From: Vesta saturnalis
Taxonomy: Eukaryota > Arthropoda > Insecta > Coleoptera > Lampyridae
Reading direction: 5' to 3'
DNA length: 64,000 nt
Assembly: GCA_036346205.1 (NCBI GenBank)
Contig: JARFJB010000091.1
Location: forward strand, 2,671,501-2,735,500
The translations under genes and the position numbers were made by a program. Of this stretch, positions 34,843 through 46,997 are shown in pieces (position 1 is the first letter of the stretch; each line of letters starts with the position of its first letter). The notes beneath the pieces are model-generated. The model saw only the letters and a list, made by a program, of their open reading frames with translations. It was not told the origin of the DNA and made no database searches.

Positions 34843-36990
34843 AAAACAATAAAAATAAACCTACCTTTTGTTTGTGGATTAAGTCTATTGAAATTTTCTT
34901 TCCCACAATTTACTGATTTTTGTAAATTATTGCTCGATATATTTACACTATACAGTTTCTACTTAATTGTTCAGTTTTAATTACAAACGGTGTGCGTAAC
35001 AACTGCAAGCGAGCTACGGAAAACCATACTTTCATTATCAATGTTTTTTAGTTATACTTTATATATCGATCTATTAATTGGGTCGATTGTCTTATTGTAC
35101 GCAGTTGCTATCAAAACATCAACTTGGTACACTTTCAATACGCAGTTAAAACGCTATTGTAAACTATTACGCAATCTTTTATTATCGCCAAATTGACAAT
35201 ATTTGCACTTTTTATTATTTTAAAAAGGAAGGTAATTTTCTACTTCTTCCCTATTACACCGCTATTTAATTCTTATTTGTAATTTTCACATGTAATAGAG
35301 GGCTGCGTGACTATACAATGTCACTTATGCTGCGGCGTCAATCGACCGACAACTATCAACTCTGATCGCTTATTTTATGCGACTCTTCTTGATCGCTTTC
35401 TTAACACGGCTATTTTAAAAACTGCACATCATTATTATGACAGCCTCTCATTCCTTCCAACACATCAATGCACTTGCATTTTAAATATTTTCAAATTGAA
35501 TATATAGGTAACATATTGAAATAAACTCAAACTTTTCATCTTAATATTACTTACATTCAAATACAAATAAACAATAACCATTTCTTTATCCAGGAAAATA
35601 ATATATAAATATTTAATCTAGTATAATTTAGCCCGAAATTTTTATTTTTCTAATAGTTTTGGAGGTAGTTGGACGGTGAAAATAAGCATTTTCATCGTCT
35701 TAATAAATAGTAACGTAATGAAAAAATGTCGATTTGAATATAAGAGACCAAATTCACACGATTTCGTTGCTTGATAACATTATGACTGTTTTTCAAAATA
35801 CAAGAAATATGCAATTATATCAAAATAATTCTCACACAAAAATTATTACGACTAAACAAAATTAAAATAATTATATAATATTATGATAAATAAATCAAAT
35901 TTTGTTTGTAATGTTTTAAAGTTATATTTTAAAATATTATATTTCCATTGTTACAAAAATAAATTAGTTATGCAAACGCTTATATACGCAATTAAAAGTA
36001 TTAACTCTTTTCTTTCGAATTATTCTTTACCAAATGTTATACTGCGCACTAGCGCAGACACTGCTTTGGATTATCATATAATAACGCAACACTGGTTGTA
36101 ATTAAAAATGTTGAATTTGATATAATACTTCAAAAATGCAAGAATAACAGTAAAAAACCTTAATTTAACAAAGAAATAGATAAAAGTGTAAAATGCAGTT
36201 ACTTACATTTACATTTTTAACAGAATGTACAGTTGTGCGTGTTATTAATTACTATAAATATGCTTATTTGTTTAAAAACTGAATATACAGTGGTTACTAG
36301 CTTACTTTACTTAAGTATATATACCATTTGTAAACAATTAAATTTATTATCTAAATAATTAGAAATATATAGAATGGAACACTGTAGAATGCCTCAATTG
36401 ATAGAGATTTAATTTTACTCAAATTTCAATTAGTACAGAACAGCTATAGATTTGATTGGTGATGATAAATAATTAATTATTAGCTTTTAATTTGGCGTTA
36501 GTTATATAAGAGTCAGAAACTACAACTATTAATTATTATTAATTTAATTAGTGTAGGGCAAAAAAAGTTTAAGTTAGTCATAAATGAAATATATCTATGT
36601 ACTTACTTGATTGCATCTCTGTCATCCTGATATTGCATCTCTGTCCTGTAAGAAAAAATTACTAAAACATTTTATAATGTAGGTAAAGATTAAATTATAT
36701 AATTAATTAAATATAGAAATTTATTTTGTAAATGTTGAATGTGTTTTTCATATTAAACGATAAATAGAAAATCATGCATATGTTATATTAGAGAAGAAAG
36801 GCGGTGAAAATAATTATTCTGAAGGTTTGAAATTGGAATACTCTGGAATATTCATTTTGTTGAAGTGTGGTTGACAGTTGTAACTATAGAATTCTTAATT
36901 GTTCGGAATTCAATCCAAGAAAACGGAAATTGTTTACGCTTAGGGATGTGAAAATAGTTGCTTTCGTATATCTTCCAATTAGCTTGTTAT
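34843..36990. other. AT-rich; possible leader/LTR of the retroelement, otherwise nothing
   Basis: The bases just upstream of the gag start (34843-~35500, minus strand) should contain the leader and 5' LTR, but I cannot identify LTR termini or a primer-binding site. The remainder to 36990 shows no gene; short frames at 35883-36101 and similar are unsupported. Confidence 0.3.
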
Positions 36991-37017
36991 ATAACTTTAT
37001 TTTGACATTAATTAGTA

Positions 37018-37404
37018 AAAAAAAAAAAAAAAAGGAAAAGGCCACGTATTTCATTCCCTCTCCAAGGGGTAGGACGGGCTGCTCGAGCTTTCCGAGCTCC
37101 TTCAGCCACAATCATGGATTCCCAGCATACATATATTACGTATATATGCATGGTGGGATGAAGGATGGGTGTGGTCAGGATAGGATCGGAAGGAACGGAG
37201 TTAGGGTTCTGAGGGGGAAATACTACCCCAGCATTCGCCTAAACAGCCGCACATGGTATGCACATACGCAGTGACCATGCCGCTACATGTATATGAGGAA
37301 AACCGCCTAAAAAAACCTCATACAAGGTAGATGGTAACGGGAATCGAACCCATTACCTCCCGAATGCTAAGCAGGTCGTGTCACCGCTACGCTACCAGCT
37401 CGGT
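37018..37404 (-). mobile_element. tRNA-derived SINE, 387 bp, 13-bp target duplication
   Basis: ACATTAATTAGTA flanks both sides (37005-37017 and 37405-37417). Read on the minus strand, the head at 37404-37325 is tRNA-like, with box A (gctggtagcgtagcggtg) and an excellent box B (gggttcgattcccg). The body follows and the 3' end is T-rich (ccttttcc followed by ~15 T). Two other fragments of this family flank the Polinton (40105-40218 and 57431-57540). It would be transcribed by RNA polymerase III and mobilised by a LINE in trans. Confidence 0.85.
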
Positions 37405-37537
37405 ACATTAATTAGTAGACAGTATTTTGTTAAGAATTTTAATTTATAAAATGGTTTGCTTTGTATGTTTAAAAAAGTTATTTCTCATCAAAGTTAAAAG
37501 TTTTATTCATTTTCGTTTTAAAAAACATAAAATATAC

Positions 37538-38270
37538 AGGGTGAGTCATTAGTGCGCCGTCGGAAGATCCTGGCTTTATTATTAAAAATAAAAAAAATGT
37601 TATAACGCCGATCTATATCAGACTTAGATGTGCATCTAATAAAAATAGTTTCATCCCTATAGGGTTTTCCATAATTGCAGGACCGGACTCAGCTTTGTTT
37701 TGTTAAATGGAACCCTATATTTTAAGACTTTAATATTAACAGTAGAACTGTAAGGTTTAGCAGACGGGTAAACAAGACCTTGCTCTATTTTTTGACTTTC
37801 ATACTTCCTGATTATACTATACTGGGTGTTCACAAAATATGGTCAATTCTTGCAAATTTGAAATAACCATAACTTTTGTTTTTTAAATGAAACACCCTGT
37901 ATTTTATCATGTCATCGTGTTCTGTTTTTAATTCTCTTACTTTTTTATTAAGCATATAATATACCTGACGTTACGCGTTCTCGAAATATTTAAGATTTGT
38001 TGCAAAATTAATGGCAATTGTGACAAACTGGACGGTCTATACAAAAGTAATAAAGCAAACAAAAGAATTTGTATTTGAAAAATCATAAATTATTGAGAAA
38101 ATTATATAATAAGTTATAACTAAATCAAATGCTCGATGTGTCCACCATTTTCTTGCAAACCACCCTCGTATATTACAACAAATTGAAAAGCAAATTAGAT
38201 ATCCTTTTATTAAAAATATTATATTTTGCATATTTATAACCTTCACGAACATATGGTATTTCTTTTCTTA
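37538..38270 (-). mobile_element. Mariner relic with one terminal repeat
   Basis: Begins atacagggtgagtcatta (37537), a Tc1/mariner-type terminus, with an internal tgaaacaccctgtatttt at 37889. At ~38120-38160 the minus strand encodes LQENGGHIEHLI, the usual C-terminus of these transposases. The other half is missing. Confidence 0.55.
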
Positions 38271-38335
38271 TACATCCTTACTTGAAACATCGATATGATT
38301 GAAATATTGATCATTGACCTAAGGTTTAAAAAAAC

Positions 38336-38380
38336 ACGCATGCGTACGCACGCACACACGCACTCACTCAAATGCACGCA

Positions 38381-38418
<38 letters not shown>
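38336..38418. repeat. (CA)n microsatellite
   Basis: acgcacgcacac variants followed by a pure CA run ending near 38417. Confidence 0.9.
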
Positions 38419-38419
<1 letters not shown>

Positions 38420-38699
38420 TAGTCCAAATAAACGACATTAATTGTACAGATCACAGCTTATCCAGTCAGTTCTAAAGGCTAATCCCAAGCTTCCTTTACT
38501 TACATATCTAATATGGAAAATTTACTAATCTCCGAACCCAAGCATTTTTGGGTATACATACGCTGTATGAAAAGTAACATAAGACTACTTGGAACAATGA
38601 ACTATGAAAACATTTTCTATACACTTCCTAATCAATAGTTGATGCTTTTAAGGAGTATTTTTCCGAAGTACATCGCGACTGTCTAATATGAATTTTTAT

Positions 38700-39400
38700 G
38701 ATACCGCGAAATGTGACGAGCTCCCCTTTTCGGCAGAAACAGTTTATTCAACTTGTTGCAGGGAGTTCTCAGCCAAAACTTTAGTGTACTGAGAACCATA
38801 ATTCCCGTCTCATCAAAATTAAAAATTCAGTCAGTAGCAAAGCTTTCATAAATTTCTATACGACAGTTTTATAAAAAGATAATCTGGCTGCACCAGTTTT
38901 TTTTAATTAAACTTAATTAACTTAACAGAAGACAAACCCAGATGTCCATTTCGTAACATTCAAGGCTGGATAGCTACATTCCAGTTTTTTTGGAAATTGA
39001 TAGACAATTTGCTGTACCTGCATCAACGTTAGCAATGTTAGGAACTTAATTTCCGTGGATTTTCATTATCTACCTTGATCTTTCTCTTTTTTTTCGATTT
39101 CGTTTTTCAAGTTATATTTTTCAGCAGTTTTCGTATTCACAAACTCCAAGCACTTCTCTATTTCAGAGTCATTTGTATGATCTTACCGTTATCTCATAAC
39201 GAAATAGTCAAAAGGTCAGCAATAAGTTAAATGGCGCTCAGTGATACGCATATGATAAGGTATCAAGCCTTCATACAGATATAGTACTATTATTAGAATG
39301 CACATTATATCTTACCTTTATTTACTCGTCCAGAAGGCTATAAATAAAAATTTTTACCAAAAAACAAAAGAACAAATGTTGGACAATCTAAAAACGAAAA
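38700..39400 (-). pseudogene. Second pogo/Tigger transposase relic
   Basis: On the minus strand, 38835-38690 gives DETG-like residues and then, in pieces, TVSAEKGSSSHFAVS. This is the same region as ALTSEERSTLVT in the relic at 16.4 kb. Stops are frequent and the N-terminal part (to ~39400) is barely recognisable. It is much more decayed than the 16-kb copy. Confidence 0.4.
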
Positions 39401-40104
39401 ATACGTATTAACCAGCTCACTTATTAACCAATCTGCGGATAAGTATAATAAACTGTTACGTGTTTTCCGTTGCGACATATAGTACATACACATCAAATTA
39501 TTGATATCAATCAACTTTACTTTATTTCACTATCTAAATACCCACACAATTATGTAGGTGTTTTCTAGAAACGTTAAGAAGTGTATCACAAACTGACCTC
39601 TGGTTAGCGTTAGTTTGGTTTGGGCATACCGTAACTGGTTTAAATAGTTTTGCATCCTAGGTAACAGAACACATTTTCCAAAATGTTTCCAGTTTGGAAT
39701 TAATTCAAATAGACGCCAAGCACAAAGTTCAAATGAAGACTCGATACTGAGAAGTTAACCATGAATAATTTTCATCATCCACCGCCTTAAGTTATGAAAT
39801 TTTGATTTGGTTCTATTTTTAGCCTAATGTATCTGAGATATTAGGTATAAATATTGTCTATTGCTTTCTCCAATTCTTTTCATTTAATGTGTCTACGTTA
39901 AACACACATGAATTAAAAAATCTTTTTGCTTATTTAAGCTCATTTTGTATCTGTCATTTCAGAATACTTTTTTGCTGCCATTCTTGCTCACAATTTAACA
40001 GTGATTAATTAATTGATGAATAGAATATTTCCTCTTTTAACTAGCACTATTTGCAGTATAATTTTAGATAATCTGTATCTCTAGTTAAGATCAGTATTAG
40101 CATT
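39401..40104. other. No feature seen
   Basis: AT-rich DNA between the pogo relic and the SINE fragment that hosts the Polinton. Confidence 0.4.
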
Positions 40105-40218
40105 ATTATATAGAATGCTGGGGTAGTATCTTCCCCTCAGAACCCTAACTCCGTTCCTTACGATCCTATCCTGACCGCACCTATCCTTAATCCCACCATG
40201 CATACATACTTAATGCAT
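40105..40218 (+). mobile_element. SINE, 5' portion interrupted by the Polinton
   Basis: From aatgctggggtagtatcttc to catacatacttaatgcat this matches the reverse complement of 37138-37234. The tRNA-like head is missing (5'-truncated copy). The SINE resumes at 57431 on the other side of the Polinton, so the two fragments are halves of one element. Confidence 0.85.
40213..40218. repeat. Polinton target duplication, left (ATGCAT)
   Basis: ATGCAT precedes the element end AGTAGGTAAG and recurs at 57431-57436 after CTTACCTACT. Polintons generate 6-bp duplications, so the length fits. Confidence 0.85.
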
Positions 40219-40663
40219 AGTAGGTAAGATTGGAGACTTCTAGAACACACCACATTTCCAAGGTCCCACATTTCCAAGGTTGCCACAAAACCAAGGTCAA
40301 AAAAGCGTAATGTGTGACCTAATTACATATCATTAACACAAACACAAGGTCAACAACTCTCACATTGTTTTTGCAATTGTTATCCATGTAACCTACTTTA
40401 CCACTATCGCAAAAGACCACCCAAATGCTACTCTTACCCAAGGCCACCTCACTTGTATGTTTTTTGTCCACTTGTATGTTTTTTGCTCACGCATAATTAT
40501 TAAAGAAAAAAACTATATGTTAATACATTTAATTCATGTAGAAATAAAGACATGTAGAAACATTACTCAGATATATGATTTTCTTTAGGAATAAGACATT
40601 TTGATTTAGTACACGTGCAAAAGGTCCTCTCGACTTCCGTTTCATTACATCTGCGTGGACGTG
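40219..40663. repeat. Polinton left terminal inverted repeat
   Basis: About 445 bp, reverse complement of ~56969-57430. Near the tip are tandem ccaaggt units (acatttccaaggtcccacat, aaaccaaggtc), with one unit fewer than in the right copy. The inner boundary is where identity ends after ctgcgtggacgtg. Confidence 0.9.
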
Positions 40664-41348
40664 CAGTGTGGTGTGATGTTCCTCTGTACTACATGTGCAT
40701 CAGCTTATCATGGTGAGCAGCATGAAGATATGTTTGAACATATACAAAATGTAATGCATGTCTGTTTGTCTAGCAGTCTGTCCGTCAGTCAGTCTGTTTG
40801 TCTAGCAGTCTGTCAATCTGTTGGTCTGTATAGTCAACGCGCTCAGTCAGTTAGTGGTCAGTAGTGGTCTGCAGCCGCACTATTAAGGATGTCGGTTTTT
40901 TTCTGAAAATAAAAACATAAGTAGCTGGAGAAATGTGGCAGTAGGTATACTTACTATGTCTGTCTCAATCACTAGGAAAGACCATGTGTCGAAGAGCTAC
41001 ATTACGAACTCGGATGAGTTCGTAGAGTCTCAATCTCTTCGACAGTTTCCAGTATCATTTCCAGATGTATAATGGCGTGATCGTACCCACTGAGTACAAC
41101 GAAGCTTATAACATTATTCCAGTCAAGGTATAATGTTAGAAGCCTAGTGTGGCTCGGTCTAGCTGCTCCTCAGAGAGCTCTCCGTAATCACGACATCATA
41201 ATTCCGGACAAATGGTTCTATGGTGGTCAGCTAGAAAAATCAGATGCATTAGTATAGCATTAGTATAAAGGGAATACATACCGTGAATGTTAGACGTTCC
41301 CAGGTGATAATGCGATGCGCGTAAAGAGCCAGTACCACGCAGCAATTA
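40664..41348. other. Non-coding left interior of the Polinton
   Basis: Contains a short tandem repeat at ~40758-40830 (gtctgtttgtctagcagtct twice) and no supported gene. It could hold a promoter reading inward or replication signals, but none is identifiable. Confidence 0.4.
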
Positions 41349-42406
41349 TCAAAAAGCTGTATTGCTTTGCGCAGCACTGTCTCCTGACGCCATCGAATAC
41401 ATGATATTGGATACCGGGGGAAGCAGAGTGCGGCCAATAGTCATGGGAATGTGGGTAGCCCAAAACCAGGTGTCGTCAATACTTTCGTCTTCATCGTCGT
41501 GCATGTCAGAGTCATCCCCGTTGTCCTGGACTTCCTGGGCTGCGTCATCCAGTTCCTGTGCACGGTTTCGTTGTACAATAGCCTCGAGGTCTTGAGCGCT
41601 TTGTTCGAGGCTTTGCATCTTATTTGTTAGAGAGTTCATGAAGTCGTCTTCGTCACTGCTCGCTTCAATGACGACTTCACTGATGAACTCTCTACGTCTA
41701 AGTCTTCGTTGTTGTCGTAGGGCGTCATTGTCATAGTCGTCTGAATCGTAGCTGTAGGCAGGGTCCATTCTTACGTCGGAGTCATAGTCACCAATGTTGA
41801 GATAGTCGTTCCCAGCACATGAGGGACAAACCGCCTCAACACTGGAAGACACTGTGCTGCATACATCACTATCGTAGGCAGCATCGTCGGCGTCACTGAT
41901 AGTGATGACGTCAGCGTTAGGTATGTCTAATGTATTTGTCTCCGCAGCACGGTCGAGCTCCTGTGGAGAATCCAGGACTACGGTCGTCTGTTCATATATT
42001 GTATCGTCACTGGTTGAGCTACCCACGTCAATTGGAGTGGAATAGGGTTGAGGGATGTATACCACTTCAGGGGAAGAGAGCTGAAGTGTTGGAGTGTAGG
42101 GATGGATGGGTAGAGGTGTGGAGGAAGCCAACGGGCTAAAGGTGGAGGGATAGTCAGGGCTGGATGGGAATAGTGAGAAGGAGGAAACGTGAGGTGTTGG
42201 AGGGATCTCGGGGATAGGACTTGCCGAAGAAAAAAATGCCTCAGGCGATATAGATTGGTCCACCTGAAAAAAATAAAAAAAAGTTAGAAATACATCAATA
42301 GTGTAAGAAAAAAAAAATGCAAAAACGTATAAAATTATGGTCTTACCTGATACATTTCTTCGGTGCCAGATGAAGCAGATGATGGGGAAGTTAGTGTAGC
42401 ATTCAT
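41349..42406 (-). CDS. Spliced acidic Ser/Pro-rich Polinton protein, function unknown
   Basis: Two exons are proposed. Exon 1 (42406-42347) starts at ATG and encodes 20 residues ending EEMYQ. Intron 42346-42264 (83 nt) has donor GTAAGA and a polypyrimidine acceptor ending CAG. Exon 2 (42263-41349) continues in phase 0 for 304 codons to TGA. Exon 2 alone has no ATG at its start, which supports the intron. The N-terminal third is rich in Ser and Pro (disordered); the middle is very acidic (clusters such as EASSDEDD and DDEDES) and may include a short coiled coil (KMQSLEQSAQDLEAIVQRN). I recognise no domain. An acidic regulatory or virion-associated protein is only a guess. No break is seen. Confidence 0.55.
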
Positions 42407-42525
42407 CTTGATTTTTTTCGTCTGTATTACTTTAGAAGCAGTTGTACGAATGATTTCTACTGTTTTCCTTTCGCTAAATATAGGTGTTTCCCCCACAAAA
42501 AACAACGTTTTTCATGCATTTTTAG

Positions 42526-42966
42526 AGGACAGAGTGGGAGGAAGATAATGTATTTGAAGGTTTGCTGAGCCGTACCTCTACCGCAGAATTCCTAGAGGAG
42601 TGGTCGTATAGTAGTTCTACGGTAGGAGTAGAGCTCAGGGAACACACTTCCGATACCGTTCTCAGCCCTGCTTGTATCGAGGAGTTTGAGCTGAATTGGA
42701 GTCCGCTAAACTGTTCGGTACGAGTAGAGCCGATCGACGAATCATCGGAAAGCATCCTTAGTCCGGCGTGTGCTGCAGATTTTGTAGAGAATGAGTGGTC
42801 GTTTACTGACATCTCATTCTATTCAAATCCTGCAACACCGATGCAAGATATACCGGTACCATCACCGGTGAGGGAGATAATGGAAAACGCAGTATCTTCA
42901 CCCCAGAGTGTATTGAGTCCTACATGTGTTGCGGAGTTTTTGGAAAACAATTGGTCCCCAGCATAG
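42526..42966 (+). CDS. Polinton protein with four LSPxCxxEFxExxW repeats
   Basis: Open from ~42526 to the stop at 42964-42966; the downstream part from 42562 encodes 134 residues. A 14-15-residue motif is repeated: TAEFLEEW (partial), VLSPACIEEFELNW, ILSPACAADFVENEW and VLSPTCVAEFLENNW, spaced by 20-40 Ser/acid-rich residues. The frame has no ATG at its left edge and is preceded by a possible acceptor (gcatttttag), so a first exon may lie upstream. It may share a divergent promoter region with the acidic protein at 42406. It looks like a set of short linear motifs binding a common partner; no known family recognised. Confidence 0.5.
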   Translation, partial: RTEWEEDNVFEGLLSRTSTAEFLEEWSYSSSTVGVELREHTSDTVLSPACIEEFELNWSPLNCSVRVEPIDESSESILSPACAADFVENEWSFTDISFYSNPATPMQDIPVPSPVREIMENAVSSPQSVLSPTCVAEFLENNWSPA

Positions 42967-42976
42967 TAGGGCATAA

Positions 42977-43150
42977 AACAATGCTGGGTGGAATATCTGT
43001 AATCAGCAGCACTCTATCCTGACTATCCGTCCTCCCCAAGTCATACGCTACTTTATCCCTCAACCTGAGATATCCATCGTATACTATCCCATTCCTGGCG
43101 ATAGGTTACGTTGCGTCCTCGTTCGCATCGCTGGATATGATTCTTTTTGA
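42977..43150 (+). other. Possible short ORF, unknown
   Basis: 57 open codons without ATG, ending at TGA 43148-43150. Composition is protein-like (contains VIRYFIPQPEISIVYY and a LVRIAGYD segment). It could be an exon or a frameshifted extension of the preceding repeat protein. Unproven. Confidence 0.2.
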
Positions 43151-44097
43151 AACAGTAGTAAACAAGTAACAACATAATAGGATTGTATAATAATTATAAT
43201 TGGTTACAAAAGGAATCATAACAAAACACGTAACGCAGTTATACAAACTTTATGTAAACTTTTTTGTTACAGCTCGTAATAAGATGTTTCAATGCGATTG
43301 CATGAAGAAATTTTCGCGAAAGGATTCCCTCCTTCGCCATAAAAAAACTTCATGTTGGATAACGATGACCGTATCCACCCCACCTTCAGGAATTCGGGAA
43401 GTTACCCAAAACCATTCCACAACTAGGGATGTATCGCGAGCAACAACTTCTGATGGCAGGGCCTCAGAACATAGAGTTGTTACTGACTACGTTTTGCAAC
43501 CTGGTCCATCGAGGGTGAACTACCACTCGAATAATGTGGTACCCAGAAGTGAGGTTGATTCCGCTGCGACACCAGGACCATCAGGGGTGACCACCTTAAG
43601 GAAGCGTAAATCTGACCAATACGTAGATGTGGTACAAAAGAAAAGTAGCAGAAGTGTTGAGATTGTACACTGTACTGATTGTTCAGTAGACATACCTCGG
43701 TACGCTTTTCAAGGACACCTCAGAAGCAATAGGCATAAAGCAAATATATGTCAGCTGGTGGAAAATGGGGTTGAAGTAATTCGGAATGCGTTTAAACAAC
43801 GTATTGTTTCATACAGGGTATCACCGGCAAACACCCACACCGATGTGCGAACGTTTATGACTGACGTGAAAGTAAATGTATTAAAACTGGTACAGATTCA
43901 GTTGCAGAAACACTTCTCCTTGAAATGTAACGTTGAGTTGTTTGGTTTATACTTTTAAACACCAGAGAAAGCACGGAACTGAAATCCTTCAAACGAAGTA
44001 TGACATTTTAAGTGTGGGATGGTGTTGACTGATTATTTTCAAAAAATATGTGACATATTGGATGCCAAGCAATCCGAATTTCAACATAAAGGCTCTG

Positions 44098-44147
44098 GTA
44101 AGTGTGCTGTATGATTACTATTGTAAGTATTACTATGTATTTTGTAG
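44098..44147 (+). other. 50-nt intron in the polymerase gene
   Basis: Donor G|GTAAGT at 44098 and acceptor TTTTGTAG ending 44147. Joining the flanks keeps a conserved polymerase-like reading frame (GSGW across the junction), whereas the intron itself shifts frame. Length is short but within the range of insect introns. Confidence 0.6.
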
Positions 44148-46945
44148 GGTGGTTGCTGGTGCAATTCGTATATTTGGAGGTGAACATGCTAAAATTTGCA
44201 CCCACCACGGGTTCATCATATATGAATGTCCCCGTCGAAATAGCACGTAAACATGCAATAGTCAATGTGAAAAATACTGATAATTGTTGCTTTGCATGGG
44301 CTATTGTATCAGCACTAGTGACACCAACGGGGTTACCACAACGAACAACTTCATACCCTGATTTCAGAACGTTATTCAACTGGGATGGTGTAGAGTTTCC
44401 GGTTAAGCTGACAAATATTTCGACGTTCGAGTCCAACAATAATATATCCATTAATGTTTATGGGCTTGATGATACGTATCGTGATGGTCAGCATGTCACG
44501 GAGGTGGTGGGACCTCTGTACTACACCAAAGCTAAACAGGCTGTGCATGTTAATTTATTATTATTAGTCAGTAACCAAACAGATAATCAGCATTATGTAT
44601 GGATAAAGCATTTCTCTCGTTTACTTAGCAACCAAATAACCCGGCGTAATGGTGAGATATATTTTTGTGATACTTGCCTTTATTATTTCAGGACGCAAGA
44701 GCAATTAACCCGCCACGTGGAGCATGACTGTAACTTTGTATACACAAAATTACCTGACTTGAAACAAATAAAAGATAGAACCGGGGAATTCTATGCGGAA
44801 AATATACTCGCATTTCGGAACTACCAGAAACAGATGGAACTACCGTTCGTAATTTATGCGGATTTTGAAGCCCTGTTAGTACCGGTTGATACGGCTGAAC
44901 CAGATCCTACACAACCATTCACGATAAAGACGTGTAAGCATCAACCATATTCATTTAGTTATTATATCAAGTGTAGTCTAAACGATGCGTGGTCTAAATT
45001 AGAACTATATAGGGGAGTTAATGCAGCTGAAATATTTATACGCCAACTCGAAAGTGATGTAAAACGGATATATAATGATCATTTCAAAAGTATTGTTCCA
45101 ATCTTACCACTAACGGACGAACAAAAGGGGTTGTATGAATATAGTTTATATTGTTATATATGCAGCAAGCGGTTCACGGATGATCCTGCAAATCCAAAAG
45201 TACGAGATCATTGTCACGTCACTGGTAAGTATCGTGGCGCGGCACATTCACTTTGTAATTTAAACTATCAGCTACCTTCTTTTATCCCCGTTTTTCTACA
45301 TAACTTGAGTGGATATGATGTACACCTGTTCATCAAACAGTTAGCGAGTGAAACGGAAGAAATTACCGTACTCCCTGCTAATAGTGAAAAATATATAACG
45401 TTTGGTAAGCACATATATGTTGATGAATATATAAATAGTCGGGGTCTTCGGGAAAAGAAGTACATTAACTTACGATTCGTTGATAGTTGTAGATTCATGG
45501 CTGCATCCTTAGATACTCTATCTCAGAATTTAGCAGACGTGCAATGCATCGAAGTAAGGAAGTATTTTAATAATGATAATGATTTTAACTTAATGCGAAA
45601 GAAAGGTAATTTCCCCTATGCGTACGTAGATAGTTTTAATAAATTGAATGATGTCACGATACCATCTTATGATAAATTCTACGATAAAATGCGCGATGAA
45701 AATATTTCCGATGACGAATACTGTCGCGTGCTACTGGTATGGGATCACTTTAAGTGTAATACATTAGGTGATTATGCTGATATTTATTTAAAATCAGATG
45801 TGTTGTTATTGGCTGACGTGTTTGAAAACTTTAGGAGATTATGTATGGGTGTGTATGGGTTAGAACCTGCACAGTATGTCACTTTACCTGGATTGGCGTG
45901 GGATGCCATGTTGAAATGTACGAAAGTAGAGCTAGAATTACTCACGGATATGGATATGTATCATTTTATTAAGAAAGGTATTCGTGGTGGAGTGAGTACA
46001 TGTATTAAGCGGAGCAGCATTGCTAACAACGAGTTTGTTCCAAATTATGACCCTAATCAACCCAAAGTATTTTTACAGTATTTGGACGCCACGAACTTGT
46101 ACGGGTGGAGTATGCGGCAATACCTACCACACGACGGGTTTATATGGTTAACTCAAGATGAAATACAGAACTTTGATGTAATGAAGATTAATGATGAGGA
46201 TGATGTTAGATTTATACTTGAGGTTGATATAAAATATCCACACCACCTGCATGACGAACATAATGACTATCCTTTTTGCCCTGAAATATCTGCGCACCAC
46301 ATTCTCAGGACGAGAAGTTAATTCCTAATTTGTGTGATAAGACAAACTACGTTATACATTACCGATATTTGAAACAATGTATAGAACACGGTTTACTTGT
46401 AACTCATATTCATAGGGTTTTACGCTTTCGCCAAAGTCCTTGGTTAATACCATACGTAGACCTTAATACTTCTCTTCGAAATCAAGCAAAGAATAAGTTT
46501 GAAAAGGATTTCTTTAAATACATGAACAATGGCGTATTTGGTAAAACAATGGAGAATGTGGACAAAAGAAGAGTTATCAAACTATTAACGCATTGGGAAA
46601 ATAATGGTCATCGGTTAGGGCTAGTACGGTACGTTGCAAAACCTCAATTTAAAAATTTAATTCAATTTACTGACAAGTTATTTGCGGTGGAATTGTCGAA
46701 ACAGGTAGTTCCGTCGTCGGACGAATGAAAGATGAGTATGCAGGGAAAGCGATCCAATCTTTTTATGGTGCAGGATCCAAATCATACTGTTTGAAGCTTG
46801 CTGACAATGAAGTGGTTAAGAAAGCTAAAGGTGTTAAGAAAGTTATCATTCAAAAAGTGTTGACGGAGATAGATTATAAAGCTGTTGCAGAGGCGTCCGA
46901 TAAAACAGTAATGTGTAAAATGTTCGTGTTTAGATCAACTCTACA

Positions 46946-46948
<3 letters not shown>

Positions 46949-46992
<44 letters not shown>
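46949..46992. repeat. (TA)n microsatellite inside the polymerase remnant
   Basis: About 44 bp of pure TA, read as alternating Ile-Tyr in the surrounding frame. It is an expansion in the former coding sequence, indicating loss of constraint. Confidence 0.85.

Positions 46993-46997
<5 letters not shown>

Noticed and set aside
36867..37274. 135-codon + strand frame
   Set aside because: Crosses the SINE antisense to its transcription and includes the SINE T/A-rich tail; not a gene.
37317..37404. Possible functional tRNA gene on the minus strand
   Set aside because: Box A and box B are good, but the anticodon and acceptor stems do not pair fully and the unit is the head of a SINE with a target duplication.
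40655..40864. 69-codon frame next to the left TIR
   Set aside because: Runs through a short tandem repeat (gtctgtttgtctagcagtct); Ser/Val/Cys-rich by repetition and no homology to the BIR gene at the other end.
41249..41437. 62-codon minus-strand frame overlapping the end of the acidic protein
   Set aside because: Shadow frame without start context; the acidic protein in the other frame has clearer compositional bias and a proper exon structure.
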